From assembly GCA_023388075.1 (NCBI GenBank), contig JAEWGX010000111.1:87988-151987 (forward strand): a DNA stretch of 64,000 nucleotides. Reading direction: 5' to 3'. The stretch's first letter is position 1. Every line of letters starts with the position of its first letter. The DNA comes from Pseudomonadota bacterium. GTDB lineage: Bacteria > Pseudomonadota > Gammaproteobacteria > Burkholderiales > Burkholderiaceae_E. The notes under the pieces were generated by a model. That model was not told where the DNA came from and searched no databases. It saw only the letters and a program-made list of their open reading frames with translations. Shown one piece after another: positions 8,121-16,807 of this stretch. A program made the position numbers and the translations under genes.

Positions 8121-9053
8121 TCAACCTGCCTGTCCGACTGGAAGCAGCCACCCGTCCTCGATGCGTGCCACCTTCGCTGCCAGCAGGGAGGCCAGCACTT
8201 CCCGGGTGAGCGTCGCGACTTCCTTGTCGAAGTACTTGCGGTTGATCCGCTGCACCAGCGGCAGGCGGCCCCACACGGTTTCGAGGTCGCGCAGGCCGAT
8301 GCGCTGGCGATCCAGCAGCATGAAGGAAAGCGCGACCTTCAGCGCGCTCAATGCGTGGCGCTGCGGGTTCGCGCGTAGGTACGAAAGGCGCCGGCGGGCG
8401 CGGTCGAGCGCCGCGGGGTAGTCCGTGAACATCGGTCCATGCCCCGGGATCACCACCGCCGCGTCGAGTCCGGCGAGCATGTCCAGGGTGGCGGCCTGTG
8501 CGGCGAAGCCCGCCTCGTCGAAGAACTCCGGGAAGACGATGCCGAACCCATCCTCCCAGAGCGCATCGGCCGACACGAGCAGCCGATGGTCCGGCTGCCA
8601 GAGCAGGAGCGAGTCCATGTCATGGCCGGGCGAACCGAGCGCCTGCCATTCGAGGCCGCCGATCCGGAGCCGGTCGCCGACGTCGAACCAGTCGTCCGCC
8701 GTGAAGCGGTCGCAGTGCTGGCCCATGGTGCCGTAGTGCAGCGCTTCCTCGTCCCAGCGCTCCACGACCTCGCGCTCGCGTGCCGGGATGGTGATGCTGC
8801 AGCGGTAGCGCGCCGCCAGCGCAGCGTTGCCGCCAACGTGATCGGAATGGGTGTGGGTGTTGACGATGCGATCGAGCGACGCGCCGCCCAGGGCATGGTC
8901 GACGAGCTGCAGCGTCAGGTCGCGACGGGTGCTGTAGCCGGTGTCGACGAGCACGTTGCCCTCGGGGCCCCGGCCCAGCAGATGGTTGGAGCTCAGCCAG
9001 TCGCGCTGGATGAAGCGCAGCGAAGGCGGCAGCCGGATGTCGTGCGCGGTCAT
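8121..9053 (-). CDS. Metallo-beta-lactamase-fold hydrolase
   Basis: Soluble hydrolase of 310 residues with the zinc-binding motif NTHTHSDHVGG (HxHxDH) near residues 64-74. Further metal ligands follow in GSPGHDMDS, LVSADALWEDG and VIPGHGP. This is the glyoxalase II/SoxH-like branch rather than a true antibiotic beta-lactamase, and it probably cleaves a thioester, lactone or similar bond. The C-terminal third is helical and resembles the lid of this subfamily. It lies 31 bp after the diguanylate cyclase gene and may be co-transcribed with it. Nothing in the context fixes a substrate. Confidence 0.88.
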   Translation of the reverse strand: MTAHDIRLPPSLRFIQRDWLSSNHLLGRGPEGNVLVDTGYSTRRDLTLQLVDHALGGASLDRIVNTHTHSDHVGGNAALAARYRCSITIPAREREVVERWDEEALHYGTMGQHCDRFTADDWFDVGDRLRIGGLEWQALGSPGHDMDSLLLWQPDHRLLVSADALWEDGFGIVFPEFFDEAGFAAQAATLDMLAGLDAAVVIPGHGPMFTDYPAALDRARRRLSYLRANPQRHALSALKVALSFMLLDRQRIGLRDLETVWGRLPLVQRINRKYFDKEVATLTREVLASLLAAKVARIEDGWLLPVGQAG

Positions 9054-9084
9054 CGCCAGGCCCTCGAGCGTCGGCGCCCGCGGC

Positions 9085-10944
9085 TCAGAGCACCGCGACC
9101 GCCACGGTGACGCGGTTGCGCCCGGCGCCCTTCGCGGCGTAGAGCGCCCGATCGCTGACGTCGATCAGCCCGTCGGGATCGCTCGCGTGCTCGGGATACG
9201 ACGCCACCCCGATGGAGACGCTCACGCGGGTGCCGCCGACGATCTCGATCTGGTCGTTGATGCGGGCGCGGATCTCGTCGGCGCGGCGCTTGGCGGTCGC
9301 GGCGTTCGATCCCGGCATCAGCACCAGGAACTCCTCGCCGCCCCAGCGGCAGACGATGTCGCCGGAGCGGGCGTTCTGGGCGAGGATGTCCGAGACCATC
9401 CGCAGCACGCGGTCTCCGGCTTCATGCCCGAAGCGGTCGTTGATGCGCTTGAAATGGTCGATGTCCACCATCTGGACCGCAAGCGGCGTGCGGGATCGGT
9501 TGGCCCGTTCGAACTCGATCGCGAGCTGCTCGTTGAAGTAGCGGCGGTTGAAGAGGTTGGTGAGCGGGTCGCGCAGCGACTGCTGCTCGAGGCTGCGGCG
9601 CAGGGCCAGGTTGGACAGGAACTGGGCCGTGTTGGCGGCGAACATGCTGGCGATCTTGTCCGACTCCGCCGATGTCTCGATGTCCGGCGTCACGAACGGC
9701 GCGGAGCGGCGCAGGTTGATCAGGCCGCTCGCCTGGCCGTGCGCATACATCGGCAGGCACAGCGTATGACGCTGCGGCGCGAGGCGCAGGTGGCCGCAGC
9801 GCAGGTTGAACTGGTTCACCGTGTTCGGATACGTCTTGTTCTGGCGCAGACCCCAACAGTCCTCGATGCCGATCTCCGCGGCGGACTCGGAGGCGGCGCC
9901 CCAGTGATGGAGCGCGGTGAAGCCGTCGGTGTCGGGATCCAGGGTGTAGATGGTGCCGGCGTCCGCGTCGAAGAGCTTCAGCGCGTACTCTCCGGCCACG
10001 CGCGCCACCTCGTCGGGCGTCGCGCAGGACTGGAGCATGTCCGCCATCTCCTGCAGCATGCCGTAGTTGCGCGAACGGAAGCGGCTGACCTCCAGAGTCG
10101 CGGCGAGCTGTGCCGCGGTCTCGCGGTAGGCCTGGGTGCGCTGGGCCACCCGGTCCTCCAGCTCGGCCGCGAGACCCTGCAGCTCCTCGTGGGCCTGCAT
10201 CTGCTCGGACAGATCGGTCACCACCCCGAGGATGCTCGCGACCTCCCCCTTGTCCATCAGCGGGCTGGTGGACATGTGCACCGGCAGGAGGCCGCCGCTG
10301 CCCTTCACGAGCTGACGTGAGGCCCGCACCGACAGGCCTCCGCGGTGCCGTTGCAGCGCATCGACGATGGCCGGGCGATCGGCCTCCGGCACGAGCTCGA
10401 GCAGGGTCATGCCCTTCAGGTGCTCGGCGCTGTAGCCGAGCATCTCGCAGATGCGCGGATTGGCGAAGGTGATCCGCCCGATGCGATCGAGGATCCATAT
10501 ACCCTCGGATGCGGTATCCACGAGCAGCCGGTAGCGTGCCTCCGAGAGTGCCACCACCTCGTTGGCGCGCTGGGCGCGCTCGAACTGCGCCGCGAGCTCG
10601 CGGTTGGCCCGCTCCAGCTCGCGACGCGAGGGCAGGGCGAGCAGCCGCCGCGCTGCCGGGGAGATCAGCACCAGGGTGGCAAGCGACGTGATCATCGTGC
10701 CCAGCTTGATCCAGCGACTGAGGATCGTCTGGGAAGCGAGCTGGCCCAGGGCGTCGAGGAGGAAGGTGGCGCCGACGAGGCCCACGAACAGGCCGAGCAG
10801 CCAGAGCAGGCGAGGCTCGGGCAGGTCGGTCCGCGTCCGGCTGAGAATGGCGATCGCAACCGGCACACCCATCATGGCCACCGCGACGACCAGCTCGATG
10901 CCGACCGTGGCCAGCAACAGTGCCGAGTCCCCAGAGATGGTCAT
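9085..10944 (-). CDS. Membrane-anchored PAS-GAF-GGDEF diguanylate cyclase
   Basis: Signalling protein of 619 residues predicted to make cyclic di-GMP. About three transmembrane segments occupy residues 8-100. A PAS/PAC sensor follows (about 130-255, beginning SEARYRLLVDTASEGIWILD), then a coiled-coil linker and a GAF domain (about 290-440). The GGDEF domain starts at RDPLTNLFNRRYF. The active-site motif is GGEEF, and an RxxD inhibitory site (RSGD) lies five residues before it, so both synthesis and product inhibition look intact. There is no EAL domain. The 250 bp upstream region is otherwise empty and presumably contains the promoter. The PAS domain shows no obvious cofactor ligand. Confidence 0.93.
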   Translation of the reverse strand: MTISGDSALLLATVGIELVVAVAMMGVPVAIAILSRTRTDLPEPRLLWLLGLFVGLVGATFLLDALGQLASQTILSRWIKLGTMITSLATLVLISPAARRLLALPSRRELERANRELAAQFERAQRANEVVALSEARYRLLVDTASEGIWILDRIGRITFANPRICEMLGYSAEHLKGMTLLELVPEADRPAIVDALQRHRGGLSVRASRQLVKGSGGLLPVHMSTSPLMDKGEVASILGVVTDLSEQMQAHEELQGLAAELEDRVAQRTQAYRETAAQLAATLEVSRFRSRNYGMLQEMADMLQSCATPDEVARVAGEYALKLFDADAGTIYTLDPDTDGFTALHHWGAASESAAEIGIEDCWGLRQNKTYPNTVNQFNLRCGHLRLAPQRHTLCLPMYAHGQASGLINLRRSAPFVTPDIETSAESDKIASMFAANTAQFLSNLALRRSLEQQSLRDPLTNLFNRRYFNEQLAIEFERANRSRTPLAVQMVDIDHFKRINDRFGHEAGDRVLRMVSDILAQNARSGDIVCRWGGEEFLVLMPGSNAATAKRRADEIRARINDQIEIVGGTRVSVSIGVASYPEHASDPDGLIDVSDRALYAAKGAGRNRVTVAVAVL

Positions 10945-11197
10945 ACAAGACTCCAGCTATTGAAACCGACCCTCCGGCACCTTGGCCGTGCCGGGAGAAT
11001 CCGCCGTCGATACTAGCTGATGCAATCGACCGGCGGTCGCCATCGCCCCATGCACGGCCGTTCTTCGGCACGGACGGTGGGATTTTGCCGACGAACGGCC
11101 GGCTGGGGCGCCGTCTGGTGTCGCCGCCCGCAGACGTCGTGGTCCCGAACGCATGCCGGTCGGAGCCGACGGCGCGCGCCAGCGCCGTGGGCCGTGG

Positions 11198-11425
11198 TCA
11201 GTCGTGCCCCGGCGGCGGCGTGGGCCGCACCGCGTGGCCGGCCACCGCCCGGCGCCGTGTGATTTCCTCCCACACCTGCTGGCGGGCGTCTTCGGCCATC
11301 GTTCCCCATTGCGCGATCTCGTCGAGCGTGCGGAAGCAGCCCGCGCAGAGCCCGCTTGCCGCGTCCATGCGGCAGACCGAGATGCAGGGGGACCGGATGC
11401 TGCCGGGTACGACCGGCGCCCTCAG
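11198..11425 (-). CDS. DUF1289 family small protein, start codon non-canonical or unresolved
   Basis: Read by eye on the minus strand: the frame ending at TGA 11198-11200 encodes RSPCISVCRMDAASGLCAGC followed by FRTLDEIAQWGTM. This is the four-cysteine DUF1289 signature plus its conserved W, and the domain is complete. No ATG, GTG or TTG exists in this frame between the domain and the upstream in-frame stop inside mccA. The only NTG is CTG at 11423-11425, which overlaps the mccA stop as CTGA. That arrangement mimics an ATGA coupled start and would give a protein of about 75 residues. DUF1289 proteins are probable metal- or Fe-S-binding; their function is not established. Confidence 0.7.
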   Translation of the reverse strand: MRAPVVPGSIRSPCISVCRMDAASGLCAGCFRTLDEIAQWGTMAEDARQQVWEEITRRRAVAGHAVRPTPPPGHD

Positions 11426-13497
11426 CGCGATGGCGAGGCGGCCTCCGGCGCCGCCGGCGATTCGATCGCGACCAGGACCTCGCCTTCCGGCACCTGATCC
11501 CCCACGCCGAAATGCAGCAGGGTCACCTCACCGGAGAGCGGCGCGGCGATGGTGTGCTCCATCTTCATCGCCTCCATCACCAGCAGCGCCTGCCCCTTCG
11601 TCACGCGCTGCCCCGCCTGCACCAGAACCGAGATCACCTTGCCGGGCATGGGCGCGGTGAGCCGGCCGCCCTCCTCGGCGGCATCGCCCGCATGCAGCAG
11701 GCGGTCAACGTGGCGCAGCCTCAGATTCCGGTCCGCGGTGAAGAGGTGCAGGGTCTCGTCGACGACCACGGCATGGCCGCGATGGCGTCGCTCGCCGACC
11801 TGGACGACCAGGGTACCGTCCTCCTCCGGGGCGAGCACGATGCCGTCCACCGTCGGCGCATCCGTCGCGCTTCCCGCGACGGTGAAACGACATTCGGCTG
11901 GGGCATCCGCCGCCGTGCCGAACGGCGCGCGGCGATAGGTCACCAGCACCTCGCGCTCCTCGGATGCCTCCGCGAACACGATGCGCCGGGTGAGCGGTGC
12001 GGCCAGGCGCCAGCCGTCGCCCGCGTCCCAGGGGTCGCGACCTGCCGGCTCGCGCCGCAGCACCGCCGCGGCCGCGAGGCCCAGCTCGGCCGGCGTAGCC
12101 GGCGCAGGCGGCGGCAGCAGGTGCTCGCGGCGACGCTCGATGAGCCCGGTGTCGAGGTCGGCCTGCGCGAAGGCGGTGTCGGCCATCAGCCGGCGCAGGA
12201 ATCCGACGTTGCTCGCCGGGCCGACGATGCGCAAGCCCGCGAGCGCCTGGTCCATCCCCCGGCGCGCCGTGTCGCGATCTTCACCCCAGGCGATCACCTT
12301 CGCGATCATGGGATCGTAGTACGGGGTGATGGCATCGCCTTCGCCGACGCCGGCATCGATGCGCAGTCGCGCCCGCCGGCCCGCGGCCTCCCCCACGCGG
12401 AACTCGACCGCGGGCGGCGTCGCGAAGTGGAGCAGGGTACCGACGGACGGAAGGAAGCCCTTCTCGGGATTTTCGGCATAGATGCGCGCCTCGATGGCAT
12501 GCCCTTCGAAGGCGAGCTCGGCCTGCGTGACCGGGAGCGGCTCCCCGCTCGCCACGCGCAGTTGCCATTCGACCAGGTCGAGCCCGGTGATCATCTCCGT
12601 CACCGGATGCTCCACCTGCAGGCGCGTGTTCATCTCCATGAAGTAGAAGTCGCCGCTCGAGTCGACGATGAATTCCACGGTGCCCGCCCCGACATACCCC
12701 ACGGCGCGCGCGGCGGCGACCGCGGCGGCACCCATCGCCTCGCGGCGCGTCGGCGACATGCCCGGCGCCGGCGCCTCCTCCACCACTTTCTGGTGCCGGC
12801 GTTGCACCGAGCAGTCGCGCTCGAAGAGGTGCAGGCAGTGGCCCTGGGTGTCGGCGAACACCTGGATCTCGACGTGGCGCGGCCGCTGGAGGTAGCGCTC
12901 GATCAGCACCGCATCGTTGCCGAAGGCCGCGGCCGCCTCGCGGCGGCAGGATGCCAGCATGGAATCGAACTCGCCCGCCGTGGCCACCACCCGCATGCCC
13001 TTGCCGCCGCCACCCGCGCTCGCCTTGATCAGCACCGGATAGCCGATCCGATCGGCTTCGTCCCGCAGCCGGGAGGGATCCTGTTCGGCGTCGTGGTAGC
13101 CCGGCACCAGCGGCACGCCCGCCGCGGCCATGAGGCGCTTGGACTCCGCCTTCAGCCCCATCGCACGAATGGCCGCCGCCGGCGGGCCGATGAAGACGAT
13201 CCCGGCATCGGCGCAGGCCTGCGCGAAGGATTCGTTCTCCGAGAGAAAGCCGTAGCCGGGATGGATCGCCTGCGCCCCGCTCTCCCGCGCGACACGCAGG
13301 ATCTCCTCGCCGCGCAGGTAGGATTCGCGCGCCGGTGCCGGGCCGATGCGCCAGGCCTCGTCACAGGCCGCCACGTGACGCGCGCCCGCGTCGGCATCCG
13401 AGTGCACCGCCACGGTCCGGATACCGAGCCGGCGCGCGGTCGTGGCCACGCGGCACGCGATTTCACCGCGGTTTGCGATCAGGATCTTGTCGAACAC
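11422..13497 (-). CDS. mccA: Acyl-CoA carboxylase biotin-containing alpha subunit, probable methylcrotonyl-CoA carboxylase
   Basis: A 691-residue protein joining a biotin carboxylase and a biotin carrier domain. The N-terminus MFDKILIANRGEIACRV, the ATP-grasp glycine-rich loop KASAGGGGKGMRVV and the EMNTRLQVEHPVTE motif define the carboxylase. The C-terminal VMEAMKMEH carries the biotinylated lysine. With the carboxyltransferase gene at 15051-16682 it should carboxylate 3-methylcrotonyl-CoA in leucine breakdown, a reading supported by an isovaleryl-CoA dehydrogenase gene at 40951-42165. Unusually, a lipoprotein-like and a CYTH gene separate the two subunits. Geranyl- or propionyl-CoA carboxylase alpha subunits look similar, so the substrate rests mostly on the partner subunit. 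Confidence 0.88.
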   Translation of the reverse strand: MFDKILIANRGEIACRVATTARRLGIRTVAVHSDADAGARHVAACDEAWRIGPAPARESYLRGEEILRVARESGAQAIHPGYGFLSENESFAQACADAGIVFIGPPAAAIRAMGLKAESKRLMAAAGVPLVPGYHDAEQDPSRLRDEADRIGYPVLIKASAGGGGKGMRVVATAGEFDSMLASCRREAAAAFGNDAVLIERYLQRPRHVEIQVFADTQGHCLHLFERDCSVQRRHQKVVEEAPAPGMSPTRREAMGAAAVAAARAVGYVGAGTVEFIVDSSGDFYFMEMNTRLQVEHPVTEMITGLDLVEWQLRVASGEPLPVTQAELAFEGHAIEARIYAENPEKGFLPSVGTLLHFATPPAVEFRVGEAAGRRARLRIDAGVGEGDAITPYYDPMIAKVIAWGEDRDTARRGMDQALAGLRIVGPASNVGFLRRLMADTAFAQADLDTGLIERRREHLLPPPAPATPAELGLAAAAVLRREPAGRDPWDAGDGWRLAAPLTRRIVFAEASEEREVLVTYRRAPFGTAADAPAECRFTVAGSATDAPTVDGIVLAPEEDGTLVVQVGERRHRGHAVVVDETLHLFTADRNLRLRHVDRLLHAGDAAEEGGRLTAPMPGKVISVLVQAGQRVTKGQALLVMEAMKMEHTIAAPLSGEVTLLHFGVGDQVPEGEVLVAIESPAAPEAASPSR

Positions 13498-13596
13498 GGC
13501 GTTCCCCGGGTATGGCGCTGCGGGTCATTCTACGAGGTGACGGCGACGGAGTCGGGCAGTAAGGTGTCCCCGCGGCCGTATCCGCGCGCCCCGGTC

Positions 13597-14106
13597 CTAC
13601 CGGCGGGCGAGGTCCAGGTAGGCGCCTTCCACCAGATGCGATGGAGCGATGCCGAGCCGCTCCATCAGGTCCGCGGCCTCGTCCACGCCGGCCTGTGCCG
13701 GCTCATGCTCGGCCAGCACCACCTCGAGCTCGACGAAGTCGCCCAGCCCTTCGACCTCGTCGAGGTGCACGCGGGTGCGCCCCACCAGGTAGAGCGTGCG
13801 CCGCTTGCGCACACGGCCGATCTCGCCGTAGCCGAGCGCGAGCGCCTCGCGGAGGGACGCGACCGCCGCAAGGGGAACGCGGACGTACTCGGATTGCTTC
13901 GGCCCGGCGATGTCGCTGCGCCGATAGAAGATCAGCTCGCCTTCGCCGGTCGAGAAATCGCGCAGCTTCATGCGCCCGTTCGGGCAGGCGAAGAAGGTGT
14001 CGTCCTGGAGGATCGGAGTCGGGCCCGCGGTGGCGATCGCCCCGACGGCAGCCTCCAGCGATTCCCGGTCGGCGACGCGCGCCTTGATCTCGATGTTGCG
14101 GGCCAT
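13597..14106 (-). CDS. CYTH domain protein (class IV adenylate cyclase/thiamine triphosphatase-like)
   Basis: A 169-residue single-domain protein beginning MARNIEIKARV, which holds the ExExK motif that defines the CYTH tunnel fold. Further conserved charged strands follow, including KLRDF, ELIFYRR, a basic RKRRTLYL strand and EVEGLGDFVELEVV. CYTH proteins bind triphosphorylated substrates with divalent metal and include CyaB adenylate cyclases, thiamine triphosphatases and inorganic triphosphatases. There is no CHAD domain. The gene sits between the lipoprotein gene (42 bp upstream) and mccA (99 bp downstream). Which triphosphate is used cannot be told from the sequence. Confidence 0.88.
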   Translation of the reverse strand: MARNIEIKARVADRESLEAAVGAIATAGPTPILQDDTFFACPNGRMKLRDFSTGEGELIFYRRSDIAGPKQSEYVRVPLAAVASLREALALGYGEIGRVRKRRTLYLVGRTRVHLDEVEGLGDFVELEVVLAEHEPAQAGVDEAADLMERLGIAPSHLVEGAYLDLARR

Positions 14107-14148
14107 GGCGGCGCAGTCTACCGCGACCGGCGCGGCCCGCGAATCGAA

Positions 14149-14898
14149 TCAGTAGGATGCCACCAGGTCGGTCGAGCGCTTCTGGTCCCAGACGACCTCG
14201 TCGTCCACCGCGTAGAGCCGGCAGCGTCCGCCATAGGTCTGGCAGCGACTCATCGCGAGGCGCGCCGCGCCGCGGGCGGCGTTGACGCGGATCCAGTGGC
14301 CGTTGTCGGAGATGGCGAAGGCGCGCGGCAGCCCGCCCGCGAGGAAGCGACGATAGCCCTCGCGGCCCTCGTCGTCCACGTACGGCAGCACGGCGACATC
14401 GTCGAGCCGGGCGAACGCGGGCGCGCTGACGCCGGTGGTCTGCAGCCGGTCGGGGCGCGCCAGCTCGAGCTCGAGCTCGTCAGGATAGGCATACGCCGCC
14501 TGCCCGCCGGGCAGCTCGCCGAAGCGCACGGAGTTGAAGATCCGCACCGCCTTCATCCCTTCCGGGGTGGAGCACTCGACCTCGAGCGGCTTCTCGGACC
14601 GGGTCACGCCCAGCACCACCGGCGCGACGACGGTCCAGGTGCCGGCATCGTTGGAGACCACGCAGTTCGCCTCGGCCCGCTCGCCGCCCTCGCTGACCCG
14701 CAGCGCCACTTCCTGGTTGACCGGCTTGCCGTACGTGGCGCAGCCCGCCGCGGCGGCCAGGACGAGCGGCGCGGCGATCGCCGCGAGCCGGGCGGCAGCG
14801 CCGCGAACGGGGCGGCAATCCGCTGGTTGGACAGTTGCCTGCTTCGCAGGCGCCTTCACCGCTACTTGGCCCATCGATTCGCTCATCGGATTCTCCAC
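14149..14898 (-). CDS. Hypothetical lipoprotein-like protein
   Basis: Unrecognised protein of up to 249 residues. A hydrophobic stretch ends in LVLAAAAGCATYG, which looks like a lipobox with Cys at about residue 53. The 28-residue hydrophilic leader before the hydrophobic part is long for a lipoprotein, so the true start may lie downstream of the ATG at 14898, though no better ATG is visible. The C-terminal half contains an RAFAISDNGHW segment and a CRLYAVDDEVVW segment. Comparable patterns occur near the ends of several exported proteins of unknown function. Its place between mccB and the CYTH gene gives no clue to role. Confidence 0.65.
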   Translation of the reverse strand: MENPMSESMGQVAVKAPAKQATVQPADCRPVRGAAARLAAIAAPLVLAAAAGCATYGKPVNQEVALRVSEGGERAEANCVVSNDAGTWTVVAPVVLGVTRSEKPLEVECSTPEGMKAVRIFNSVRFGELPGGQAAYAYPDELELELARPDRLQTTGVSAPAFARLDDVAVLPYVDDEGREGYRRFLAGGLPRAFAISDNGHWIRVNAARGAARLAMSRCQTYGGRCRLYAVDDEVVWDQKRSTDLVASY

Positions 14899-15050
14899 GC
14901 GCAGCGCGTTCGTTCGCGATGATTTCCCCGCGACCCGAGGCGCGTACAGCGCGACGGGGCGGACGGTCGATCGTGGTGGAAGGACGGCGAGAAGGGCGCC
15001 GCCAAGGACGGGCGGCCGGCCGCCCGCGACGCGTCACCTGCGAAAGCGCG

Positions 15051-16682
15051 TCACATGCGAAAGACGCCGAAGCGCGTCTCCGGGATCGGGGCGTTGAGGG
15101 TGGCCGAGAGCGCGAGCGCGAGCACCCGGCGGGTGTCGGCCGGGTCGATCACGCCGTCGTCCCACATGCGGGCGCTGGCGTAGTAGGGATGGCCCTGCGC
15201 CTCGTATTGGGCGAGGATGGGCGCCTTGAAGGCAGCCTCCTGCTCCGTCGTCCAGGATTCGCCGCGCGACTCGATCCCGTCGCGCCGCACCGTGGCGAGC
15301 ACCGAGGCGGCCTGCTCGCCCCCCATGACGCTGATCCGCGCATTGGGCCACATCCAGAGGAAGCGCGGCGAGTAGGCCCGGCCGCACATCCCGTAGTTGC
15401 CGGCGCCGAAGGAGCCGCCGATGATCACCGTGAGCTTGGGGACCTGGGCGCACGCGACCGCGGTGACCATCTTCGCGCCATGCCGGGCGATGCCCTCGTT
15501 CTCGTACTTGCGCCCCACCATGAAGCCGGTGATGTTTTGCAGGAAGAGGAGCGGGATGCGGCGCTGGCAGCAGAGCTCGATGAAGTGCGTGCCCTTCTGG
15601 GCGGACTCCGAGAAGAGGATGCCGTTGTTGGCGACGATCCCCACCGGCATCCCCTCGATGCGCGCGAAGCCGGTGACCAGGGTGGTGCCGAAGCGCGCCT
15701 TCCATTCGTCGAGCCAGGAATCGTCGACGATGCGGGCGATAACCTCCCTCACGTCGTAGGGCTTGCGGGTGTCCGCCGGAATGACGCCGTAGATCTCTTC
15801 CGGATCGTAGCGCGGCGGCGGGGCGGCGTCGGGCGCGATTCCGAGCCCGAGGTTCGCCGCGTTGCCCTGCGCGAGCTTGCGCCGGTTGAGGTTGCCGACG
15901 ATGCGCCGGGCGATCGCGAGCGCATGCCGGTCGTTCTCCGCGAGATGGTCCGCCACTCCCGACAGGCGCGTATGCACGTCGCCGCCACCGAGGTCCTCGG
16001 CGCTCACCACCTCGCCGATCGCCGCCTTCACCAGGGGCGGGCCGCCGAGGAAGATCGTGCCCTGGTTCCGGACGATGATCGATTCGTCGCTCATCGCCGG
16101 CATGTAGGCCCCGCCGGCCGTGCAGGAGCCCATGACCACCGCGATCTGGGCGATGCCCATCGCCGACATCGTTGCCTGGTTGTAGAAGATGCGGCCGAAG
16201 TGCTCCCGGTCCGGAAACACCTCGTCCTGGTTGGGCAGGTTGGCGCCGCCCGAATCCACCAGGTAGATGCAGGGCAGCAGGTTCTCCCGGGCGATCTCCT
16301 GGGCGCGCAGGTGCTTCTTGACGGTCATCGGGTAGTACGTGCCGCCCTTGACGGTCGCGTCGTTGCAGACGATCACGCATTCGACGCCGCTCACCCGTCC
16401 GATGCCGGTGATGAGCCCCGCGCTGGGGGCCGCCCCGTCGTACATGCCGTGGGCCGCGAGAGGCGAAAGCTCCAGGAACGGCGTGCCGGGATCGAGCAAC
16501 TGGTCCACGCGATCGCGTGGCAGGAGCTTGCCGCGTGCGAGATGGCGCTTGCGGGCGGCCTCGCCGCCGCCCATCGCGCTGCGCGCCATCTGCTCGCGCA
16601 GGTCGGCGACCAGCGCCTGCATGGCGCGCGCGTTGGCCTGGAACAGCTCGTCCCGCGGCTTGAGCTTGCTCTCGATCCTCAT
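15051..16682 (-). CDS. mccB: Methylcrotonyl-CoA carboxylase carboxyltransferase (beta) subunit
   Basis: Carboxyltransferase of 543 residues that moves the carboxyl group from biotin to 3-methylcrotonyl-CoA. It matches MccB throughout, with RDRVDQLLDPGTPFLELS at the N-terminal crotonase-like domain, NDATVKGGTYYPMTVKKH, a segment with YLVDSGGANLPNQDEVFPD, GSCTAGGAYMPAMSDE, and GGSFGAGNYGMCGRAYSPRF in the second half. Start ATG 16682 is chosen over ATG 16706 because GGTGGAG lies 6 bases before it. A TATGAT hexamer (reverse complement of 16712-16717) could be the -10 element. The MCC-type sequence is the main reason for assigning the nearby alpha subunit to leucine catabolism. Confidence 0.92.
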   Translation of the reverse strand: MRIESKLKPRDELFQANARAMQALVADLREQMARSAMGGGEAARKRHLARGKLLPRDRVDQLLDPGTPFLELSPLAAHGMYDGAAPSAGLITGIGRVSGVECVIVCNDATVKGGTYYPMTVKKHLRAQEIARENLLPCIYLVDSGGANLPNQDEVFPDREHFGRIFYNQATMSAMGIAQIAVVMGSCTAGGAYMPAMSDESIIVRNQGTIFLGGPPLVKAAIGEVVSAEDLGGGDVHTRLSGVADHLAENDRHALAIARRIVGNLNRRKLAQGNAANLGLGIAPDAAPPPRYDPEEIYGVIPADTRKPYDVREVIARIVDDSWLDEWKARFGTTLVTGFARIEGMPVGIVANNGILFSESAQKGTHFIELCCQRRIPLLFLQNITGFMVGRKYENEGIARHGAKMVTAVACAQVPKLTVIIGGSFGAGNYGMCGRAYSPRFLWMWPNARISVMGGEQAASVLATVRRDGIESRGESWTTEQEAAFKAPILAQYEAQGHPYYASARMWDDGVIDPADTRRVLALALSATLNAPIPETRFGVFRM

Positions 16683-16807
16683 CTCGTCTCCACCGGAACC
16701 ATGCACCGGCGATCATACCGGTTCGGGCGGCCGCGCCAGCGGGCCGTTATCATCGCCTCACGCGGTGCCAAGCCGCGCAACGACTCGAACCCGAAGAGGC
16801 GCAGCCC

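Noticed and set aside
8121..9053. Antibiotic-resistance metallo-beta-lactamase
   Set aside because: The HxHxDH motif is shared by many hydrolases; length and C-terminal helical part fit the glyoxalase II/SoxH-like group, and there is no signal peptide.
11356..14922. 1188-codon open frame on the plus strand
   Set aside because: It lies antisense to mccA, the CYTH gene and the lipoprotein gene, has Arg/His-rich composition with no motifs, and is explained by high third-position GC in the real genes.
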